Shown in pieces: positions 35,577 to 44,595 of a stretch of 64,000 nt of DNA. The position numbers and the translations under genes are program-made. The DNA comes from Acidomonas methanolica (GTDB lineage: Bacteria > Pseudomonadota > Alphaproteobacteria > Acetobacterales > Acetobacteraceae). The stretch lies in contig NZ_SLZN01000001.1 of the NCBI RefSeq assembly GCF_004346035.1, positions 62,001 to 126,000 on the forward strand, given 5' to 3'. Position 1 is the stretch's first letter. Every line of letters begins with the position of its first letter. Under the pieces are notes generated by a model. The model was not told the origin of the DNA and did no database searches. It saw nothing but the letters and a program-made list of their open reading frames with translations.

Positions 35577-36821
35577 TCACCGTTCCGCCGCGAGCAGGGC
35601 CGGAAGATCGGCGAGCGGCACCGCGCGTTGGGCGCGCAGACGCAGATCGCGCAGTTGCGCTTCTCCCCGGGCCAGTTCCTCGTCGCCCATCAGCACGACA
35701 TGAGAGGCATTGGCCTTCACGGCACGCTCCATGCGCTTCTTCACCGATCCGCGCAGATCCAGTTCCGCCCGCAATCCTGTTTCGCGCAGGGATTGCGTGA
35801 CGGCGATGGCCGTCGCCGTCATGTCGTCTCCCATGGGCAGAACGACGATGGTCGCGGGAGCCTCCGGCGCCGCGTCCAGCAAAAGCGCCAGACGCTCGAT
35901 TCCTCCGGCCCAGCCGATCGCTGGCGTCTGCGGGCCGCCCATTTCCGCCACCAGACCGTCATAGCGCCCGCCCGCAAGAACCGTCCCCTGCGCGCCCAGC
36001 CTGGTCGTGGTGAACTCGAACGCCGTGTGGCTGTAGTAATCCAGCCCCCGCACGATTCGCGGATTGACGACGAACGGCACGGAAAAAGCGTCCAGCCCCC
36101 GCCGCACCCCGTCCCAGAACCGACGCGAATCCTCGTTCAGAAACCCCTCCAACGCCGGCGCGTCATCCAGCAGCGCCCGGTCCTGCGGCGATTTGCTGTC
36201 CAGAATGCGCAGGGGATTGGCTTCCAGGCGCGCCCGGCTCTCTTCGGACAGCGCCTCCGCGCGCTCCCGGAAATACGCCACCAGCGCCGCCCGCCAGGCC
36301 GCCCGGCTCTCCGGATCGCCCAGCGTGTTGAGTTCCAGCGTCACATCCCCGCCCAGCCCCAGAGCCCTGAGAATGGCGTAGCCCATGGCGATCGTTTCGG
36401 CATCCATCAGAGGATCGGCGGACCCGAGCAGTTCAGCGCCGATCTGGTGAAACTGCCGGTAACGCCCCTTCTGCGGCCGCTCATAGCGGAACATCGGACC
36501 GTTATAGAAAACCTTCCGCGGCAGGCTCTGCGTCAGCCCGTTCGTCACCAGCGCGCGACAGATCGACGCCGTTCCCTCCGGACGCAGCGTAAGACTTTCC
36601 CCGCCCCGGTCGGGGAAGGTGTACATCTCCTTCGTCACCACATCCGAGGTGTCGCCCAGCGTGCGCGAGAACACCCGCGTATCCTCGAAAACGGGTGTCG
36701 CCCATTCCTCATAGCCGTAGCTCGCCGTGACCCGGCGGGCGGTCTCGACGACATGGGCGTGGCGGCGCGCATCCTCGCCGATCAGGTCATGGGTGCCGCG
36801 CGGCGGCTGAAGCTGGCTCAT
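35577..36821 (-). CDS. hisS: histidyl-tRNA synthetase
   Basis: A 414-residue class II synthetase. It has the N-terminal [12 protein letters not shown] block, motif 2 ([20 protein letters not shown]), the histidine-site [12 protein letters not shown] and the C-terminal anticodon-binding domain (IVVLPMG and [22 protein letters not shown], quoted in part). Length is normal. It is 15 bases after ispG, in the lysC-to-prfA operon. Confidence 0.96.
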   Translation of the reverse strand: MSQLQPPRGTHDLIGEDARRHAHVVETARRVTASYGYEEWATPVFEDTRVFSRTLGDTSDVVTKEMYTFPDRGGESLTLRPEGTASICRALVTNGLTQSLPRKVFYNGPMFRYERPQKGRYRQFHQIGAELLGSADPLMDAETIAMGYAILRALGLGGDVTLELNTLGDPESRAAWRAALVAYFRERAEALSEESRARLEANPLRILDSKSPQDRALLDDAPALEGFLNEDSRRFWDGVRRGLDAFSVPFVVNPRIVRGLDYYSHTAFEFTTTRLGAQGTVLAGGRYDGLVAEMGGPQTPAIGWAGGIERLALLLDAAPEAPATIVVLPMGDDMTATAIAVTQSLRETGLRAELDLRGSVKKRMERAVKANASHVVLMGDEELARGEAQLRDLRLRAQRAVPLADLPALLAAER

Positions 36822-36836
36822 CGAAAAATTTTCAAA

Positions 36837-37979
36837 TCAGGCAACGGGGTCCATCTGTTTCGCCGTGGCGTTCTCCACCATCCCGGCCTCGATCGCGGCG
36901 ATCTTCTTCTCCACCAGATCGACGATATGCTCGATCATGTCCGCACCGTCCATGGTGTGGTCCTGCTTGCCAGCCGCATAGACCATGTGCCGCCCGGACC
37001 CGCCGCCCGTCACGCCGATATCGGTCATCAGCGCCTCGCCCGGCCCGTTCACCACGCAGCCGATGATGGAGAGCGTCAGCGGCGTCTTGATATGCGCGAG
37101 ACGGTCTTCCAGCGTCTGCACCGTCTCCACCACATTGAACCCCTGACGCGCGCAGGACGGGCAGGAGATGATCTTCACCCCGCGATGGCGCAGCCCCAGC
37201 GACTTGAGAATATCCCAGCCGACGAGCACCTCCTCCTCCGGTGGCGCGGAGAGCGAGACGCGCATCGTATCGCCGATCCCCGCCCAGAGCAGGTTCCCCA
37301 GTCCGATCGACGATTTCACCGTTCCCGCGCGCTTCGACCCCGCCTCGGTGATGCCGATATGCAGCGGATGGTCGCACGCCTCGGCAAGCTGCTGATAGGC
37401 GGCGACAGCCATGAACACGTCCGACGCCTTCACGCTGATCTTGAACTCGTGAAAATCGTGGTCCTGGAGGATCTTCGCGTGCTCCAGCGCGCTTTCCACC
37501 AACGCCTCGGGGTTCGGCTCGCCGTATTTCTCCAGCAGATGCTTCTCCAGCGAACCCGCATTCACGCCGATACGGATCGAGCAGCCATGATCCTTCGCCG
37601 CGTTCACCACCTCGCGCACGCGCTCCGAACTGCCGATATTGCCCGGATTGATGCGCAGGCACGCCGCCCCGGCCTTCGCCGCCTCGATGGCGCGCCTGTA
37701 GTGGAAATGGATGTCCGCGACGATCGGCACATTCACCTCATGCACGATCTCCGCGAGCGCCGCCGTGCTCTCCTCGTCAGGGCAGGAGACGCGCACGATA
37801 TCCACCCCCGCCAGCTCCGCCCGGCGGATCTGCTCGATCGTCGCCTGTGCGTCCGAGGTCAGCGTGTTGGTCATGGTCTGCACGGAAATCGGCGCATCCC
37901 CGCCTACCGCCACCTTGCCGACATGAATCTGGCGCGACTTGCGACGTTCGATATGCTGATACGGGCGATAGCTGCTCAT
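36837..37979 (-). CDS. ispG: 4-hydroxy-3-methylbut-2-enyl-diphosphate synthase
   Basis: MEP-pathway enzyme with a 4Fe-4S cluster that converts MEcPP to HMBPP in isoprenoid synthesis. The 380-residue protein has a TIM barrel ([32 protein letters not shown]) and the cluster cysteines in [14 protein letters not shown] and [12 protein letters not shown] near residues 270-310. Reading frame is intact. It is preceded by rodZ and followed by hisS. Confidence 0.96.
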   Translation of the reverse strand: MSSYRPYQHIERRKSRQIHVGKVAVGGDAPISVQTMTNTLTSDAQATIEQIRRAELAGVDIVRVSCPDEESTAALAEIVHEVNVPIVADIHFHYRRAIEAAKAGAACLRINPGNIGSSERVREVVNAAKDHGCSIRIGVNAGSLEKHLLEKYGEPNPEALVESALEHAKILQDHDFHEFKISVKASDVFMAVAAYQQLAEACDHPLHIGITEAGSKRAGTVKSSIGLGNLLWAGIGDTMRVSLSAPPEEEVLVGWDILKSLGLRHRGVKIISCPSCARQGFNVVETVQTLEDRLAHIKTPLTLSIIGCVVNGPGEALMTDIGVTGGGSGRHMVYAAGKQDHTMDGADMIEHIVDLVEKKIAAIEAGMVENATAKQMDPVA

Positions 37980-38048
37980 GATCCGTGTCCTTTACGCGCC
38001 GGCCTCGCGAGCCGACGTTTCCCGGTGCGTGGAAAACCTTCCAACGCT

Positions 38049-39200
38049 CTAGCGCGGTTGGTCCGTTTGATCCAGTTGCGGTTGTGCCATTTTGCCGGAA
38101 GGCGGCTTGACGCCGGACGCGCCGCCCGTCACGGAGCCGTCGCGGATCGCCTCGGCGGAAACCAGCAGATTGCGCAGCACCGCGCCCGACCTGCCCAATG
38201 GCGGGGTCGTCACGCCGCCGCTGCTCAGCGTGATTCCGCCCGCATTGCCCACCGTGATCCGGTAGGGCGCGCCCGATGCGGGCGCCTCCCAGCTTTCCCC
38301 GGCCTTCAACACCTTGTTGAGCACCACGGCCCCCGACTGGTCGCGCGCAGAAATCCAGGCATTCGCCGAGGCGTGCAGAACGATCCCGCCCGCCTCTTTC
38401 GCCTCTGCATCAGGTGCTGCGTCAGGCGTGGCGACGGGAGAGTCCGGCGAAGAGACAGGAGGCTGAGCGGGCGGCGGCGTCTCGGGCTGCGACACGAAAG
38501 GCGCGGTGGACGGCGCGGGAGCCGGCATGGCCGGCGGCGACGCATTCGCCTGGGCGCTCTCCGTAGCTGCATTTCCCGCCGCCGCACCGGATGTCGCCCC
38601 AGAAGAAGACGGCGCAGAAGAGGACGGCGCACGAGAAGACGGGGGAGCGGGCGCGGGACTCGGCGTCGCCCCCGGGTCCGGCATCACCGAAGCCACCTGC
38701 GGCGAGGTGCTGCCCTTCGTCGTCACGCCGGGCATGACGTCGCTGACCGGCGGCACGGGCCGCGCGGGAGCGATCTCCTGCCCGCCTGAAAAATGATAAT
38801 ACCCGACATAGGCCAGCACGATCACCGCCAGCCCGGCCCCGATCCACAGCCCGACAGGCGCTCCCCGCTCCGAGACCGGCTGGGGGAAGACAAGCTCCTG
38901 CTTGCGGTCCAGCTCGCCCTGCGCATCCTGCCGGAACCGCCGGACCACGCGATCCACATCCATGTCCAGCGTCTCGGCATAACTCCGCAGGAAGCCCACG
39001 GCATAGGCCGCGCCGGGCAGATCCCGCACGCGCCCGGCTTCCAGCGCTTCCAGATAGGACTGGCGAATCCTCAGCCAAGCCGCCACATCCGCCAGCGACC
39101 ATCCCAGCGATTCACGCCGCGCGCGCAATTCGTCTCCCAACGTCGCGCTCTGATGAGAGCGTGCGCTTTCATCATCCGGCGCGGCGTTCGGACGGTTCAT
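38049..39200 (-). CDS. rodZ: RodZ-like cytoskeletal protein (HTH + TM + DUF4115)
   Basis: A 383-residue protein with an N-terminal cytoplasmic helix-turn-helix (LGDELRARRESLGWSLADVA near residues 21-40), one membrane span (GLWIGAGLAVIVLAYVGYY) at ~145, a long Pro/Ala/Ser-rich linker, and a C-terminal DUF4115 domain (IVLHASANAWISARDQSG). This is the RodZ order, which links MreB to cell shape. The linker is long and low in complexity. Its ATG overlaps the stop of the nitronate-monooxygenase gene (ATGA). Confidence 0.85.
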   Translation of the reverse strand: MNRPNAAPDDESARSHQSATLGDELRARRESLGWSLADVAAWLRIRQSYLEALEAGRVRDLPGAAYAVGFLRSYAETLDMDVDRVVRRFRQDAQGELDRKQELVFPQPVSERGAPVGLWIGAGLAVIVLAYVGYYHFSGGQEIAPARPVPPVSDVMPGVTTKGSTSPQVASVMPDPGATPSPAPAPPSSRAPSSSAPSSSGATSGAAAGNAATESAQANASPPAMPAPAPSTAPFVSQPETPPPAQPPVSSPDSPVATPDAAPDAEAKEAGGIVLHASANAWISARDQSGAVVLNKVLKAGESWEAPASGAPYRITVGNAGGITLSSGGVTTPPLGRSGAVLRNLLVSAEAIRDGSVTGGASGVKPPSGKMAQPQLDQTDQPR

Positions 39201-40270
39201 ACCGAGCGCCCGACCCCTTGGCCGCGCCGCGCCAGCGCAGCCACAGCCTGCGCGACCAGCTCGTCGATGATCTCGCGAACCGGGCGAACCGCCTTCACCA
39301 TGCCCACGGACTGACCCGCCATCACCGAGCCCTCCTCCACATCACCCTCGATGACGGCACGCCGCAAGGCTCCTGCCCAGAAATGCTCGATCGCAAGCTG
39401 CGCGTCCTCACGCGAAAGCTCCCCGGTCTGGAACCGGCGCACCGTTTCTGCCTGATGCGCCATGAAGCGCCGAGTGCCCCCATTGGTCAACCCACGCACG
39501 GGAATGACAGGAAAACGTTCATCAAGCTGAACGGATGTCACTGCGTCCCGCGCATTGGCGCGCAGAAAAGCCGTTTTGAAATTCTCATGGGCGATGCTCT
39601 CCGTCGAAGCGGCGAACAGCGTGCCGAGCTGGGCGCCCGACGCGCCCTGCTCGAGATAGCCCAGCACCGTATCGCCCCGCGCCAGACCGCCCGCCACGAA
39701 GACCGGCACATCGCGGATATGCGGCAGGATTTCCTGCGCCAGCACATTGAGCGAAACCGGCCCCACATGGCCGCCCGCCTCGGAGCCCTCGATCACCAGC
39801 GCCTCGATGCCGAGCTTCACGAGACGCTTGCCCAGCGCCAGCGCGGGCGTGAACGCCACAACCCGTGCCCCGCCATCGCGCACTTTCCGGATCGTCGCCG
39901 CCCCCGGCACCCCACCCGCCAGCACGATATGCCCGACACCCTGCTCCAGACAGGTATCGACCAGCGCCTCCAATCGCGGGTGCATGGTGATCAGATTGAC
40001 GCCGAAAGGCCGCGTCGTCAGCGCCTTGGTCGCCGCGATCTCCTCGGCCAGCCGGGCAGGCTCCATCGCGCCGCAGGCGATGACGCCGAACCCCCCGGCA
40101 TTGGAAATGGCGGACACCAGATGCCGTTCGCTGACCCAGGACATCGCGCCGCCCAGAATGGCGACCTCGCTGCCCAGAAAATCGCACCCGCGCTGCCAGA
40201 GCGCCTGAAGCGTCCGCCGGGCCTGCGCCTGCGCCGTATCGGAACTCTCGATGATGGACGTCCCGCTCAT
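39197..40270 (-). CDS. nitronate monooxygenase / 2-nitropropane dioxygenase family protein
   Basis: A 357-residue FMN-dependent TIM-barrel oxidase. It has AILGGAMSWVSERHLVSAISNAGGFGVI at the start (split: GAMSWVSE, then AISNAGGFGVIACG), the IEGSEAGGHVG motif with the family histidine, and VFVAGGLARGDTV at the phosphate site. The start ATG at 40270 is one base after the lysC stop. The physiological substrate is unknown; members oxidise alkyl nitronates or act as quinone reductases. Its place between lysC and rodZ does not explain a role. Confidence 0.88.
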   Translation of the reverse strand: MSGTSIIESSDTAQAQARRTLQALWQRGCDFLGSEVAILGGAMSWVSERHLVSAISNAGGFGVIACGAMEPARLAEEIAATKALTTRPFGVNLITMHPRLEALVDTCLEQGVGHIVLAGGVPGAATIRKVRDGGARVVAFTPALALGKRLVKLGIEALVIEGSEAGGHVGPVSLNVLAQEILPHIRDVPVFVAGGLARGDTVLGYLEQGASGAQLGTLFAASTESIAHENFKTAFLRANARDAVTSVQLDERFPVIPVRGLTNGGTRRFMAHQAETVRRFQTGELSREDAQLAIEHFWAGALRRAVIEGDVEEGSVMAGQSVGMVKAVRPVREIIDELVAQAVAALARRGQGVGRSV

Positions 40271-40271
40271 T

Positions 40272-41516
40272 TCAGACTGCATCCAGCCCATAAGCGGTAT
40301 GCAGCGCACGCATGGCAAGCTCCGTATACTCCGAATCGATCAGCACGGAAATCTTGATCTCGCTGGTGGAAATCACCTGCACATTGATACCGCGATCCGC
40401 GAGCGTCTGGAACATCGTGCTGGCGATCCCGGTATGCGACCGCATCCCGATCCCGACCACGCTGATCTTCACGACGTCATCGGCCGGCTGCAACTCGCCG
40501 TAGGAGATGTCCTCGCGGCAGGCTTCCAGAACGTCGAGCGCGCGCGCGCGGTCCGCCTTGCCCACCGTGAAGGTCAGGTTCGTCATGCCGTCCGCGCCGG
40601 TGCTCTGCACGATCATGTCCACATTCACATGCGCGCGCGCCAGCGGCGTGAAGATCGCCGCCGCGATGCCCGGCCGGTCCGGAATGTCACGGATGGAGAT
40701 TTTCGCCTCGTCCGTGGAGTAGGCGATGCCCGTGACAACCTCGTTTTCCATGATCTCGTCCTCATCCACCACAAGCGAGCCGCACCGCTCCGTCTCCGGC
40801 TCGAAGCTCGACAGCACCCGGACACGCACCTTTTCCTTCAACGCCAGCCCGACGCTGCGCGTCTGCAACACTTTCGCCCCCACCGAGGCGAGTTCCAGCA
40901 TCTCCTCGAAAGCCACCCGCTCCAGCTTGCGCGCCTTCTTCACGATCCGCGGATCGGTCGTGTAGATCCCGTCCACATCGGTATAGATATCGCAGCGATC
41001 CGCGCGCACCGCCGCCGCCACGGCCACGGCCGACGTATCCGAGCCGCCGCGCCCGAGCGTGGAAATCCGCCCGTCGGGCGCGATCCCCTGAAACCCCGCG
41101 ATCACCGGCACCTCGCCGGCCTCCATGGCCGCGATCAGCGCCGCGCCCTCCACCGCGTCGATCCGCGCCTTGCCGTGCGCGTCGTCCGTGCGGAGCGGAA
41201 TCTGCCAGCCCTGCCAGGAGCGGGCGGCCACGCCCAGCTTCTGCAGGGCGATCGCCGTCAGCCCGCTCGTCACCTGCTCGCCGCTCGCCACCACCGCGTC
41301 ATATTCGCGCGGATCGGCGACAGGATCGAGGCTGTGGCAATAGCCCACCATGCGGTTCGTGACTCCCGCCATCGCCGAGACGACCACCGCGACCTGATGC
41401 CCCTTGTCGCGCTCGATCCTGACCCGCTCCGCCACGGCGCGGATGCGATCGAGATCGGCGACGGAGGTGCCCCCGAACTTCATCACGATACGAAGGGCTG
41501 AGGAAGGGCTGGACAT
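40272..41516 (-). CDS. lysC: aspartate kinase
   Basis: First step of the aspartate family pathway to lysine, threonine and methionine. The 414-residue protein starts near MKFGGTSVADLDRIR, has GRGGSDTSAVAVAAAVRADRCDIYTDVDG (split: LGRGGSDTSA, then DIYTDVDGIYTTDPR), and ends with two ACT domains (KISIRDIPDRPGIA and ISVVGIGMRSHTGIA). The final ACT motif implies amino-acid feedback inhibition. It heads the minus-strand chain to prfA and diverges from ubiG. Confidence 0.96.
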   Translation of the reverse strand: MSSPSSALRIVMKFGGTSVADLDRIRAVAERVRIERDKGHQVAVVVSAMAGVTNRMVGYCHSLDPVADPREYDAVVASGEQVTSGLTAIALQKLGVAARSWQGWQIPLRTDDAHGKARIDAVEGAALIAAMEAGEVPVIAGFQGIAPDGRISTLGRGGSDTSAVAVAAAVRADRCDIYTDVDGIYTTDPRIVKKARKLERVAFEEMLELASVGAKVLQTRSVGLALKEKVRVRVLSSFEPETERCGSLVVDEDEIMENEVVTGIAYSTDEAKISIRDIPDRPGIAAAIFTPLARAHVNVDMIVQSTGADGMTNLTFTVGKADRARALDVLEACREDISYGELQPADDVVKISVVGIGMRSHTGIASTMFQTLADRGINVQVISTSEIKISVLIDSEYTELAMRALHTAYGLDAV

Positions 41517-41709
41517 CGTGCACGTGGCTCCGATACGAAACGGGCATGGCCTTCCCTCTTGCCCATCTTTCCGCTCACCCCCTTGCAGGCGTGACCGGAC
41601 TTGGCGATCAGGGACAGGAAAGGCCGCGTCACATACAGACTCCCGTGCCGAACGTCCAGTGCGGAGCCGTTCCGTCAGGGCGTCTCAGGCGCCGCAGATA
41701 AGGTATCCC

Positions 41710-42459
41710 ATGTCCACCTCATCCGTTTCGCCGGGCGAGATCGCCCGCTTCAGCGCACTCGCCGAGCGCTGGTGGGACCCGGTCGGCCCGATGCGCCCGC
41801 TTCATGAGATGAATCCGCTGCGCACCGGATGGGTGGACGCCCGGCTGCGCGCGCTGCACGCCGCGCGGGCGGGCGGCGGGGCGGGCCGCCTCTCCCTGCT
41901 CGATATCGGATGCGGAGCGGGACTGGCCAGCGAGGCCTTCGCGCGGCTGGGCCATGACGTGCTCGGCCTCGACGCCTCGGAGGAGGCGATCGCCGCCGCC
42001 CGCGCGCATCTCGCCGGCCACGACCTGCCGCCCTCCGCGGGCGCGCTGACCTATCGCGCGGGCAGCGCGGAAGATCTCGCGGCGGAACATGCGCGGTTCG
42101 ACGTGGTGACGGCGCTGGAAGTGATCGAACACGTGACCGATCCGGCTGCGTTCCTGCGCCTGCTCGCGGAGCTGACCAAGCCCGGCGGCACCGTCGCGGT
42201 CTCCACCATCAACCGCACGATCCGCTCGCTCGCCGTCGCGAAGATCGGCGCGGAATACGTCGCCCGCCTCCTGCCGCGCGGCACGCATGACTGGGCGCGG
42301 TTCCTGCGTCCCGACGAACTCGCCCGGATGGCGCGGTCAGCCGGTCTCCGCATGACGGATATCGCCGGAATGAGCTGGGCCCCCCTCCCCTGGCCGCCGT
42401 CATGGAAGGCGACGCGCGACACGTCGATCAACTATATCGCCGTCTTCACCCGAGACTGA
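41710..42459 (+). CDS. ubiG: ubiquinone biosynthesis O-methyltransferase
   Basis: SAM-dependent methyltransferase acting twice in ubiquinone synthesis (2-octaprenyl-6-hydroxyphenol and demethylubiquinol). The 249-residue protein has RWWDPVGPMRPLHEMNPLR, the SAM site LLDIGCGAGLASE and the LEVIEHVTDPAAFL motif typical of UbiG, followed by PRGTHDWARFLRPDEL. The ATG at 41710 is taken; upstream extension in the same frame is non-homologous. It diverges from lysC across a 193-base gap with no clear promoter. Confidence 0.93.
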   Translation: MSTSSVSPGEIARFSALAERWWDPVGPMRPLHEMNPLRTGWVDARLRALHAARAGGGAGRLSLLDIGCGAGLASEAFARLGHDVLGLDASEEAIAAARAHLAGHDLPPSAGALTYRAGSAEDLAAEHARFDVVTALEVIEHVTDPAAFLRLLAELTKPGGTVAVSTINRTIRSLAVAKIGAEYVARLLPRGTHDWARFLRPDELARMARSAGLRMTDIAGMSWAPLPWPPSWKATRDTSINYIAVFTRD

Positions 42460-42480
42460 GCGGGAGCCCGACGCGCCGGA

Positions 42481-42996
42481 TCAGGGTTTCGGCATCTTGC
42501 AGGCCGCCCCCATCGGCGGCCCGGCATAACGCGTCCAGCTCTGCGTCTCCCCCAGAAAGGGGATGCCGAGAATATAACCCCGCAGCTTGAGCACGCCGCG
42601 TTGGGGAGACCAGATCATCGAATCATATTGCCGCCCGGTCTGCGGATCGAGAATGGTGCCGTGCCACCGCCCGTCATCCTGGCGTGTGAAGCCCGTCAGC
42701 ATCACCAGCCCACATTCCGGCCGCCCCCAGACATCCTTCGGCATTTCGGCGTCGTAATCCAGCCCGACGAGCCGCCCGCAAAGCTGCCCGCCGCCGCAAT
42801 GCCCGATCAGGAACACCCCGTCTCGGTCCTGCGCGAGCCAGTAGCCCTCGACGGCCAGGGGAGGTGTGCCCACCGTCTGGGCATATACCGGCCAGTCAGG
42901 CGCCAACCAAGACGTTGCGAGCGCGGCCGCCAGCGCCAGAACGGCGGCGAGACCCGCGTTACGCATCCGCCGACCGCACCCAGGGAAGGGTCGCAT
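42481..42996 (-). CDS. DUF2147 family secreted protein
   Basis: A 171-residue predicted periplasmic protein. After an N-terminal signal region (NAGLAAVLALAAALATS), the body is the DUF2147 beta fold (VEGYWLAQDRDGVFLIGHCGG, in part: EGYWLAQDRDGVF; LTGFTRQDDGRWHGTILDP; LKLRGYILGIPFLGETQSW). The start at 42996 has AAGGGG upstream; ATG 42966 is an alternative overlapping the DUF1178 stop. It is the last gene in the galU-comF-grx group and converges on ubiG. Function is unknown. Confidence 0.82.
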   Translation of the reverse strand: MRPFPGCGRRMRNAGLAAVLALAAALATSWLAPDWPVYAQTVGTPPLAVEGYWLAQDRDGVFLIGHCGGGQLCGRLVGLDYDAEMPKDVWGRPECGLVMLTGFTRQDDGRWHGTILDPQTGRQYDSMIWSPQRGVLKLRGYILGIPFLGETQSWTRYAGPPMGAACKMPKP

Positions 42997-43417
42997 ACTC
43001 CACCCCTTCATCTTCCAGCCGCTCGCGTTGCGTCATGGTCATGGTGCCGTAAATCCCGCGCTCAGGCAGCGTTTCCCCCTGTTCCTGAAGGGTATGCCGC
43101 CGCAGGGCTTCCTCCGCGAACCTTTCCCCCACATTCTCACATTGAGCTTCGACCGTCCTGCGCAAACGTCGCAACAACGTCAGCATCGCCTCCGGCCCCG
43201 GCCCCGGCCCCGGCGACTGCGGCTGCGTCTCGGCAACCGGCGCGGCCTCGGCACGCCTTGCGATGGCGGGGGCCATCAGCGCTTTCTCGACCGACGCGTC
43301 GCCACATTCCGGGCAGATCACCAGCGCTCTTCGCGCCTGCTCCTCGAACGCCGCCCCATCCCGGAACCAGCCTTCGAATCCATGCCCGTGTCCGCAGCGA
43401 AGCTGATAGCGGATCAT
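42959..43417 (-). CDS. DUF1178 family protein
   Basis: A 152-residue protein with the family start MIRYQLRCGHGHGFEGWF and a zinc-ribbon-like pair (CGHGH and CPECGDASVEKALM). The middle is rich in Pro/Gly (PGPGPGPEAM) and the C-terminal part is helical (REERLEDEGVE-like). Its ATG overlaps the glutaredoxin stop (ATGA), so translation is coupled. Function is unknown. Confidence 0.86.
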   Translation of the reverse strand: MIRYQLRCGHGHGFEGWFRDGAAFEEQARRALVICPECGDASVEKALMAPAIARRAEAAPVAETQPQSPGPGPGPEAMLTLLRRLRRTVEAQCENVGERFAEEALRRHTLQEQGETLPERGIYGTMTMTQRERLEDEGVEYATLPWVRSADA

Positions 43418-43674
43418 GCGGCCCCGAGCAGCGCGTCCAGTTGCCCGGACCGCTCCAGCGCCATGAGATCGGTGCATCCGCCGATCGCCCGATCATCGAT
43501 GAAAATCTGCGGCACCGTCCTGCCGCCCCCCGAGCGCGCGACCGCCTCGTCCCGCGCGGGCGTCCCACGCGGCGCGTCGATCTCCGTGAAAGCGACCTTC
43601 TTGTCCCGCAGCAACGCCACCGCCTGATGGCAGTAGGGGCAACCGGGCTGGGTATAGATTTCGACCTTAGACAC
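43414..43674 (-). CDS. grxC: glutaredoxin (GrxC type)
   Basis: An 86-residue dithiol glutaredoxin. It has the active site GCPYCHQAV near residue 10-18, TVPQIFIDD (cis-Pro motif) and GGCTDLMALE, the glutathione-binding and helix parts. The start is a GTG at 43674, which overlaps the comF stop by eight bases and has a strong AGGAGGG five bases upstream. Reduces disulfides with glutathione. Confidence 0.93.
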   Translation of the reverse strand: MSKVEIYTQPGCPYCHQAVALLRDKKVAFTEIDAPRGTPARDEAVARSGGGRTVPQIFIDDRAIGGCTDLMALERSGQLDALLGAA

Positions 43675-44374
43675 GCATGCCCTCCTCAAACTCCTCTGAC
43701 TCCCCGCCCGCCCGCGCGACCGTCAGCAGGTCGACCGACCGCGCCCCGGCCGCCAGCAGGGCGCGCGCGCAATCCCCGGCCGTGGCCCCGGTGGTCAACA
43801 CATCGTCGACAAGCAAGACACACCGTCCACGCACCTGCTCCACCTGCCTCGCAGGGACGCCGATCGCTCCGCTCACCACCGTTTTCCGCTCTTCCGCCGA
43901 CAGCCGCGCCAAGGGAGTGGTCGAACGAAGACGCCGGAGGAGTCCGGGAGCATAGATCGGGCTTTCCCCGCCTTTCGACAAGACTCTGGCGAGAAGCGCG
44001 CTCTGATTGTATCTTCTGCGCCACATGCGGCTGAAATGCAGCGGCACGGGCACGAGAAGATCATTGGCCGCCAGCAGATCGGGCGCGGCCTTCCGCATCT
44101 CCCCGGCGAGAAACCGCGCAAGCTCCGTGCGATCGCCGTATTTCAGCCCGAAGATCAGATCGCGCGCCACCGGGCCATAAATGAAAGCCGCGTGATGCCG
44201 CCGCAGCGGCACGGGCGCATCGATGCGCGGTGCGGGCCTGATCTGTCCGGCGCAGGCCGCGCAAAGCATCCGATCCCACGACGCCGGGAGCATCGCGTCA
44301 CATGCCGGGCATCGTGGCGGAAGGACGAAATCGAGAAGGCGACGCGGCCAGAACGCGACCAGCGCGCCGGACAT
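43667..44374 (-). CDS. comF: ComF family phosphoribosyltransferase-like protein
   Basis: A 235-residue protein: an N-terminal zinc-finger-like region with two CxxC pairs (RCPACDAML and LCAACAG), LIFGLKYGDRTELAR, PVPLHFSRMWRRRYNQSALLA, and the PRPP loop VLLVDDVLTTGATA near residue 190. In transformable bacteria ComF aids uptake of single-stranded DNA, but in most proteobacteria its role is unknown. The start ATG at 44374 has GAGGAG about nine bases upstream and follows the DUF3553 gene by four bases. Confidence 0.9.
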   Translation of the reverse strand: MSGALVAFWPRRLLDFVLPPRCPACDAMLPASWDRMLCAACAGQIRPAPRIDAPVPLRRHHAAFIYGPVARDLIFGLKYGDRTELARFLAGEMRKAAPDLLAANDLLVPVPLHFSRMWRRRYNQSALLARVLSKGGESPIYAPGLLRRLRSTTPLARLSAEERKTVVSGAIGVPARQVEQVRGRCVLLVDDVLTTGATAGDCARALLAAGARSVDLLTVARAGGESEEFEEGMRV

Positions 44375-44378
44375 GTCC

Positions 44379-44564
44379 TCACTCCTCAAGCGTCAGAACC
44401 ACCCGCGAGGCGTCGATCAGAAGCTTGCCCGCGTTTTCGAACGTGACCGTGACCCGCGTTCCGATCGCGGACTGCACCTGCCCGCGCCCCCATTCGGGAT
44501 GATCCGGATGGGAGACGAACTGGCCGGGTTCGAGGAAGGAGTCGAAGACTCGTCCGCTGCCCAT
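44379..44564 (-). CDS. DUF3553 family small protein
   Basis: A 61-residue protein: FLEPGQFVSHPDHPEWGRGQ, then VTVTFENAGKLLIDASRV. This is the DUF3553 pattern, also found as a domain at the C-terminus of UvrD/PcrA-like helicases. It may bind RNA or a partner enzyme, but its function here is unknown. It is between galU and comF on the same strand. Confidence 0.85.
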   Translation of the reverse strand: MGSGRVFDSFLEPGQFVSHPDHPEWGRGQVQSAIGTRVTVTFENAGKLLIDASRVVLTLEE

Positions 44565-44595
44565 GGCCCCTCCGCTCCCTTTCGGGCTGATCCTG

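Noticed and set aside
35253-38789. A very long open frame (about 1178 codons) on the plus strand
   Set aside because: It is antisense to prfA, hisS, ispG and rodZ, all of which have clear family motifs. The translated product is Arg/His/Pro-rich with no known domain, as expected of a GC-rich shadow frame.
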